10,216 bases of DNA, taken from NCBI GenBank assembly GCA_034096865.1, contig JAWQFJ010009691.1, forward strand, positions 1-10,216, given 5' to 3'. The notes under the pieces were generated by a model that ran no database searches, was not told where the DNA came from, and was given only the letters and a program-made list of their open reading frames with translations. Both the position numbers and the translations under genes were made by a program. Shown here one piece after another: positions 6,027 through 10,216 of the stretch. Numbering within the stretch: position 1 is the stretch's first letter; each line of letters starts with the position of its first letter. The DNA comes from Theodoxus fluviatilis (lineage: Eukaryota; Mollusca; Gastropoda; Cycloneritida; Neritidae).

Positions 6027-6467
6027 TTTTCATGAAACGCGTTGTGGACTGATAATCAGCGTATCTTCACTGTTCTTTTTATCTGGAGAAATAATCGGAA
6101 AGGTGAGTGTTACTCCCTCGAGACGAATTGACCTTAGACAGTTACCAATGATGAAACAAGCAGTTCTACAAAGTAACTTATTTCTTTGCAAGGATCAAAA
6201 GTCTCTGGGTCATTTTTCGGGAAGTCATTTTTCAGAGCGACTAGACCGATTTGTTTCCGATTCCCGCACTTGATTGCTTCCTTTCAACTTTATTTAATGC
6301 TCATTGACACGCAAAGCAGAATAGTGAAATGGTTGAAGATTCCTTTGCCAACAACTTGGCTTTCGGGCAAGAATTTCTCTTCTCTTCTTCCTGTTGCCCA
6401 GTAAAATATGTGACAAGATTAGCGAATCGACCCTGAAACAGTTTATTGGAACCGTGATCTCAGAATA
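6027..6467 (+). repeat. Tandem duplication, unit 2 (441 bp)
   Basis: Second copy of the 441-bp unit. Its first 165 bases carry one difference from unit 1 (a G/T change near 6067). The remaining 276 carry about 12. The copy ends 23 bases before an acceptor-like TTTCTTTTCACAG at 6490. Confidence 0.95.
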
Positions 6468-6490
6468 GCGTCCGGTGTTTCTTTTCACAG

Positions 6491-6597
6491 TGCAATATCT
6501 CTAGTCATAATGGATGTTATAGACTCCGTCAGCACAGAAGTCAGAACTTTTAATTTTGATGCGATGAAGGAGATGACTGAACACTTAAAGGAAAGAG
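6491..6597 (+). CDS. Candidate coding exon, unknown protein
   Basis: A near-ideal acceptor (GTGTTTCTTTTCACAG) ends at 6490. The frame is then open through ISLVIMDVIDSVSTEVRT and FNFDAMKEMTEHLKER to GAG|GTATTG at 6598, a weak donor. Unspliced, it runs from the ATG at 6510 to TAG at 6618-6620, 36 codons. The charged, helix-prone composition is protein-like. No family is recognised. It lies immediately downstream of the tandem duplication, so it could be the next exon of a plus-strand gene whose preceding exon was duplicated. Confidence 0.27.
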
Positions 6598-6604
6598 GTA
6601 TTGA

Positions 6605-6622
6605 GGGTGGGGGAGGGTAGGG
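6605..6622 (+). other. G-quadruplex motif
   Basis: Four G runs, GGG-T-GGGGG-A-GGG-TA-GGG, with loops of one, one and two bases fit the strict G4 consensus. It begins 7 bases after the weak donor of the preceding candidate exon. Short loops predict a stable parallel structure. Confidence 0.7.
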
Positions 6623-7380
6623 AAGGATTTGTTGTTTTTCTAAAAACGAATGATGTAGTTTTTCTTTCGTTGTGCTCCATCGGAGTGGCCCCGGAGTTAT
6701 GCTGTTGTGGTATACAGGCATCCAACTTTGTGACGCAGAAAGAACTAAAGTTGGTGTTGGCAATGTTTAAAGAATCTTGAATTGCGGAATGGATTTCATC
6801 TTGTGACCAGGAGAGGTCACAATATACATTACGGCGTTGCCTCCACATGTGTCCAGCAAAAAAACCGTGATGAACAAAATTTCAAAGTCCTTTTCAGTCA
6901 TGAAAACAATAACAATTTCTTCTCCCCCCCCCCCCCCCCCATCCCCCTCCCGCCCTTATTAAACGTTTGACAGCGTCGCATTCTCTGTGGGAAAAAGCCT
7001 CGTTGGGAAAACCTGTATGTAACAAAAAATTTCTTTGAAGTCGAAGGGGCAACACAATACAAAGCAAACAGTCCTGTTTCTTTTCCTCTGTCAGACCCGG
7101 GTTTGCTGCGATGCTGAACAGCTCCCTGTGTTTTGGAAGCAAGGGTTGGCTGACGATCGTTAAAGGCACACAGCTCTGAGGTTGAGGAATATACAAATTG
7201 CTTCCTGGCAGGCTGCGAGTGGAAATCGTTTTGACAATAATGAAATTTTATTTATGATACTGGGAAAATATACATATCATACTGCAAGCCCGTCTATGAT
7301 CCGAGTAAAGTTTGAAAATTTGTTAAGACATTATTGCTGTTTATTTGTGCCTCTTCTTATTGCATGATTTTCTCAAACTT
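6623..7380. other. Mostly featureless stretch with poly-C
   Basis: Apart from a C homopolymer at 6924-6940, no gene, repeat or RNA is recognised. Short frames on either strand (up to 100 codons) show no recognisable motif, and the 100-codon minus frame reads through the poly-C tract as poly-glycine. Confidence 0.5.
6924..6940 (+). repeat. Poly-C tract
   Basis: Seventeen consecutive C followed by further C-rich sequence. Length should be treated with caution because homopolymers are prone to sequencing error. Confidence 0.95.
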
Positions 7381-7406
7381 CGATTAAGGTATCAGCGCAT
7401 TTCTAG

Positions 7407-7599
7407 GGTCATACCGGGCGTCAACACAAGCGTACACGTACAGTGCAAAGCAGATCCGAATACCTGGCGTACACAAAACATATACGACGGTGATGTTTTT
7501 GTCTGGGACTTTCCGCAGAATTGCATTTGCACCTACACAAATGACTTCAGTTTTCTCTTGGGTTTTAGATTGTTGATGACCAAAACCTTGCAGGCATGA
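7407..7599 (+). CDS. Candidate coding exon, cysteine-containing beta-rich segment
   Basis: The acceptor-like GCGCATTTCTAG ends at 7406. The frame then reads VIPGVNTSVHVQCKADP, NTWRTQNIYDGDVFVWDF and PQNCICTYTNDFS, and runs on to TGA after 7599. The pattern of alternating Val/His strands with Cys, then Gly-Asp-x-Phe-x-Trp-x-Phe, then Cys-x-Cys looks like a small secreted beta domain. It is loosely reminiscent of the plant self-incompatibility S1 fold (V-x-V-x-C ... G-x-x-F-x-W-x-F ... C). That likeness is from memory and may be chance. The minus strand is also open (88 codons from 7650). No clear donor is seen. Moderately convincing as an exon; function unknown. Confidence 0.33.
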
Positions 7600-7787
7600 G
7601 AGCATCTTGTCATAATATGTGGTGTAGATTGCGGCGGGAAGATCCAGCATTTTTACAAGTCAATCTGTCCAACGTCAACAGCACAGAAAGAAATATTCTA
7701 ACCAGCAGAATTCGGGTCATCCGAGCATGCAAGGCCAAACCAGCAGCCACTGATACATGGTAGTGTAGACAGGGGAAGATAACGCGG

Positions 7788-7860
7788 ACCATGGTGGCTC
7801 AGCTGGTAGAAAATATCGGCCTCTAACCGAAAGGTTGCGGGTTCAGTCTCATAAGATGCC
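7788..7860 (+). repeat. tRNA-like sequence, probable SINE head
   Basis: The A box TGGCTCAGCTGG (7795-7806) matches the TRGCNNAGYNGG consensus. The B-box-like GGTTCAGTCTC (7840-7850) is near GGTTCGANTCC. Spacing of 33 bases is right for an RNA polymerase III internal promoter. An anticodon-stem-like TCGG/CCGA encloses a seven-base loop CCTCTAA with TCT in the anticodon position, suggesting a tRNA-Arg-like ancestor. T-stem and acceptor pairing are lost, so it is not a working tRNA gene. It most likely heads a decayed tRNA-derived SINE; the SINE body and tail are not recognisable downstream. Confidence 0.65.
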
Positions 7861-8080
7861 TGATCATTGCTTTTTCCAAAGCAGCGGGGAACTGATCACT
7901 TGTGAGGGAATGATTGACACTGTCAGTTTTTTTGTTATAAGAGGTCATGTCGATGAGAAAAGAATAGTTGAGGGATATATACAATCCAGTTCGCATACTG
8001 TAGGTTTAATGTTCATGGTGATATTGCAAATCTCAAGTTCAAAGGACAAAAATCATCTCAAACCTGAACGAGAGCAGTAA
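7859..8080 (+). CDS. Hypothetical open segment, unknown product
   Basis: A frame open through the tRNA-like element continues to TAA at 8078-8080. It includes HCFFQSSGELITCEGM, IDTVSFFVIRGHVDEKR and IVEGYIQSSSHTVGL, ending with a charged KDKNHLKPEREQ. Composition is protein-like, but the frame has no own ATG in a convincing place and starts inside the SINE-like head. No domain is recognised. It lies just before a minus-strand candidate exon. Confidence 0.17.
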   Translation, partial: PDHCFFQSSGELITCEGMIDTVSFFVIRGHVDEKRIVEGYIQSSSHTVGLMFMVILQISSSKDKNHLKPEREQ

Positions 8081-8087
8081 CGTTTAC

Positions 8088-8208
8088 CTGAAGTGTCCTC
8101 TCCAGAACTGAAGCCAAAATCCCTTTGCGCATTTTTCCGTCCCAAACATAATTGTTCATGGTCTCCAGCACATTCTTTTCTGGTGATTTTGTAACATTCA
8201 GGGGTGCA
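8088..8208 (-). CDS. Candidate internal coding exon, minus strand
   Basis: Read on the minus strand, AGTTCCCAG ends at 8209. The frame is then open for 40 codons through TKSPEKNVLETMNNYVWDG and KMRKGILASVLERTLQ, to CAG|GTAAAC at 8087, a good donor-like site. The helix-prone, charged sequence with one Trp is convincing as coding. An in-frame stop lies upstream of the acceptor, so it could only be an exon. No family is recognised. Confidence 0.32.
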
Positions 8209-8364
8209 CTGGGAACTGTTATCGGCTTTTGGATTTATTGATTTCTCAATGACCTAGGACAGAAAACACTTGATCTTGGCTTCCTCATCTTGCCCTTTTC
8301 CTGAATGAATAATTGTCTGTTATGAGACTAGATTTCTTCCAAAGCCTCTCAGTCATTCTTTTAC

Positions 8365-8664
8365 TCAATGCACATCTTCGTTGTAACTGAGGCTCTCTGA
8401 TTTTAACGGAATGTTCAAAGTGACTTCATGCATACTATTTGCCATTTCCTCATGATCAACTGTAAGCAAACAGACGCACCGTGTGCCTTTCCCAAAGCTC
8501 GGGATATCTGAGGGCAATCAATCAACCGTTGGATGTAGCTGATGTAGATACGCGCCTGCTCGTAGCTCCCTGTTCATAAACCAGCCAAGATCAATGGCAT
8601 CCAGCTCTTTTCCCTGCTGTTGTGATTGCATGGTCATGAGCGAAGACCAATCGAGGTCCGCAGA
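8365..8664 (-). pseudogene. Nearly open 100-codon segment with one internal stop, minus strand
   Basis: One minus-strand frame runs from 8664 to TGA at 8367-8365, broken only by TGA at 8520-8518. It reads SADLDWSSLMTMQSQQQ, GKELDAIDLGWFMNREL and, after the stop, LPSDIPSFGKGTRCVCLL and TVDHEEMANSMHEVTL. A second frame, after an acceptor-like AACAG near 8566, reads SYEQARIYISYIQRLID and CPQISRALGKAHGAS and is open for 50 codons without a stop. The two are mutually exclusive. The segment may be a decayed gene piece or a real exon in the second frame. It lies upstream, in minus-strand order, of the candidate exon at 8208-8088, so both could come from one gene. Confidence 0.25.
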
Positions 8665-8884
8665 CTTAATATTAGGTTAGAACTTTTGAACATTAAAGCA
8701 CTTCTGGTCCACATAGAATGTGAGTTCCCCTTACTATTTCTCTTTTCCCCAGGACTCATCGGATGACAAATGGTCGCTTTTGAGTCGAAACATCACAAGC
8801 GGCAGTAATGATAGGGTATCCTTGATTCCGATCTAGTGACCACTTTCGTGACACAAGTCTTGCATCAGCATTCTTGTTTTACAG

Positions 8885-9085
8885 ACAAAGGTGCATGCGA
8901 TATGGGAAAGGGCGCGGCACTGTGGCACTCTGATGAGGTTGCTGACGCTCCTATCTGCCGGAGAGGTCATGCGCAGTGATTGCTTGGTTTTCCTAGCTGC
9001 GGGCGCCTTTGATCCACGATCCGTACGCTTTGTTTCTATGGATGCAGCGCCACCAACTCTGAGTGCCGATGAGCACGCCAGATAG
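8885..9085 (+). CDS. Candidate 3' coding exon, unknown protein
   Basis: The acceptor-like GCATTCTTGTTTTACAG ends at 8884. The frame is then open for 66 codons (TKVHAIWERARHCGTLMR, LLTLLSAGEVMRSDCLV, FLAAGAFDPRSVRFVSMD) to TAG at 9083-9085. It is GC-richer than its neighbours. The LLTLLSA and LVFLAAGAF runs are hydrophobic but short for a membrane span. The minus strand across the same bases is open for 87 codons, so strand is uncertain. No family is recognised. Confidence 0.25.
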   Translation, partial: TKVHAIWERARHCGTLMRLLTLLSAGEVMRSDCLVFLAAGAFDPRSVRFVSMDAAPPTLSADEHAR

Positions 9086-9362
9086 CGTGACCGCACAGAG
9101 TGGTCCAGGTAGCAACGCTTTCACTGCGGCTTTCAAACCATTTACTGCCATTTGCAATCAGAGGCAATGAACCTCCTTTAGGCGCACTTAGGAACAGTCC
9201 AGTCCATTTCTTTGCAAGCACCTGAAGACACTGCCGTCAACTCTTCACCCCACAGGTCCTGGCGAATGCATACTCAATACTGTACACTGGACACAAAAGT
9301 CAGACAATTTACTGGAACTGTATAGTGCAGCCAAATGCACACGCACGTGTTTCAAATGCATG
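9086..9362. other. Stretch without supported genes
   Basis: Short overlapping minus-strand frames are present but share no consistent reading frame or recognisable motif. Confidence 0.4.
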
Positions 9363-9479
9363 TCAAGAGATTTCAGCCGTGGCTTCTGCAAGACCACCGC
9401 CTTGCCAGATGCTTTCGTACACAGCTGAATTCCTTTCGGTATTGCTAGAATGGAAAGCTGATGCATGGAAGACATTCGC
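9363..9479 (-). CDS. Short candidate exon, minus strand
   Basis: A 38-codon frame follows an acceptor-like TTATGTCTAAG and ends with TGA at 9365-9363. It reads FHSSNTERNSAVYESIW then QGGGLAEATAEIS. The YESI piece looks like a tyrosine-based sorting or signalling motif (Yxx plus a bulky residue). The 14 bases TTGCAGAAGCCACG here also occur, in the same relative frame, in the minus-strand candidate tail exon at 5067-4896. The overlap may be chance. A longer competing frame of 80 codons covers the same bases. Confidence 0.15.
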   Translation of the reverse strand, partial: ANVFHASAFHSSNTERNSAVYESIWQGGGLAEATAEIS

Positions 9480-9482
9480 TTA

Positions 9483-10216
9483 GACATAATTTCTTAGAAT
9501 TAAGTACCCCTTGATCACTTTATTAAAAATATTATTGAAGTTCCACAATGATAGAAAAGAGTCTAGTGGCGGGATAACCTGTGCGTACAGGAATACTTTA
9601 TAGCGAATGTTGACAGTGCTGTCCGCAAGAGTCATCACAGCATCGAAAGGAAGTATTGCCCGAAGCCTCACACGTCGCTCTCGATGTGGCAAGCATCTAG
9701 GCGTTTGGTACAATCTCTGGCAACATTGACAGGCTGGCGTGTACACTTTCCACAGCTCCCTGAAAGCGTCCAAGGTTAAAACGGGGTGAAAGTCGCCAGA
9801 ACAGTTTTATAGAAAACTTGCAGGAACGTTGCCAGGGAGCTATGTGTCATTTATACATGTATATATATTTCTATAGCTTTACACTAAAGTTAAACATAAT
9901 CATATATGTTATCAATATTACAATTTCTCTGGAATTTGTTTTTAAAACTAAATAAATTTGTAGTTGAAAAATCTCATATTGTCATTTTCCCTACTTAGCC
10001 TCGTTTCCACTCAGACTGCTATATAGTCATGTATCAAGTAATGATTTTCTTGCTCTCTGTATATCTCAATGAACTCAGCAACTCGTTCTCGCTCATCCTA
10101 GATGCCATGATGGAATCTTAAACTGGCGCATGAATAGAACGCACAGCAACTGAAAAACATCTTTGGAAGACTGCAGTGATTCAACGCAAAACAGGACAGT
10201 TTTCTGAAGGGCCCCC
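9483..10216. other. AT-rich terminal stretch without supported genes
   Basis: A minus-strand frame of 97 codons (9773-9480) shows no known motif. From about 9840 to 9990 the sequence is very AT-rich, with a TA-rich run near 9852-9870 and several AATAAA-like strings. I see no repeat match to the rest of the window. Confidence 0.45.

Noticed and set aside
5737..6404. Two 72-codon plus-strand ORFs in the duplicated units
   Set aside because: Their starts are non-ATG, and they are paired simply because the DNA is duplicated. The differences between copies do not favour synonymous sites.
7788..7860. Functional tRNA gene
   Set aside because: Internal promoter boxes are present, but acceptor and T-stem pairing are lost and the base before the anticodon-position triplet is C rather than T.
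4896..9479. A single multi-exon minus-strand receptor gene joining the segments at 9479, 8664, 8208, 5983 and 5067
   Set aside because: Splice phases cannot be verified, competing frames exist for nearly every segment, and no domain is recognised, so joining them would be speculation.

Overview
The window looks like intergenic or intronic DNA from the nuclear genome of an invertebrate animal. A marine mollusc is my best guess, but this is inference only. It has no bacterial operon structure and no long ORFs: the longest is 166 codons. GA microsatellites, poly-C tracts, a tRNA-derived SINE-like head, an LTR retrotransposon remnant, a MITE-like inverted-repeat element and short open segments flanked by GT/AG splice-like sites all fit an intron-rich, repeat-rich animal genome. 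I recognise no complete protein-coding gene.

Layout. Bases 1-361 hold two head-to-tail copies of a repeat (R1), the second carrying an internal (GA)n tract and a poly-C end. Bases 453-1122 are a decayed higher-order array: two 100-bp sub-units (A+B) recur exactly 470 bp downstream, and a remnant lies near 1240-1315. Bases 1321-1700 look empty. On the minus strand, 2648 to about 1730 is the 5' part of an LTR retrotransposon: a 274-bp LTR with TG/CA ends, TATA-like and AATAAA signals, a candidate primer-binding site, and a broken gag-like ORF. It abuts a third R1 copy at 2650-2911. Bases 3176-3676 contain the longest ORF, of unknown function. Bases 4055-4555 form an inverted-repeat element with 28-bp perfect arms and a 5-bp flanking duplication (CACAA). 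A possible promoter and first exon lie inside it. A 441-bp segment is tandemly duplicated (5578-6018 and 6027-6467, period 449, about 97% identical), and its substitutions cluster strongly in one part. From 6490 to the end there are several short exon-like segments on both strands, a G-quadruplex motif, a poly-C tract and a tRNA-like SINE head at about 7788-7860. The last 700 bases look gene-free and AT-rich.

The exon-like calls rest only on open frames, residue composition and splice-like edges. They might belong to one or two genes with long introns, or be decayed gene copies, and I cannot join them into a model. The strongest calls are structural: the tandem duplication, the MITE-like element, the R1 repeats, the LTR and the tRNA-like head.
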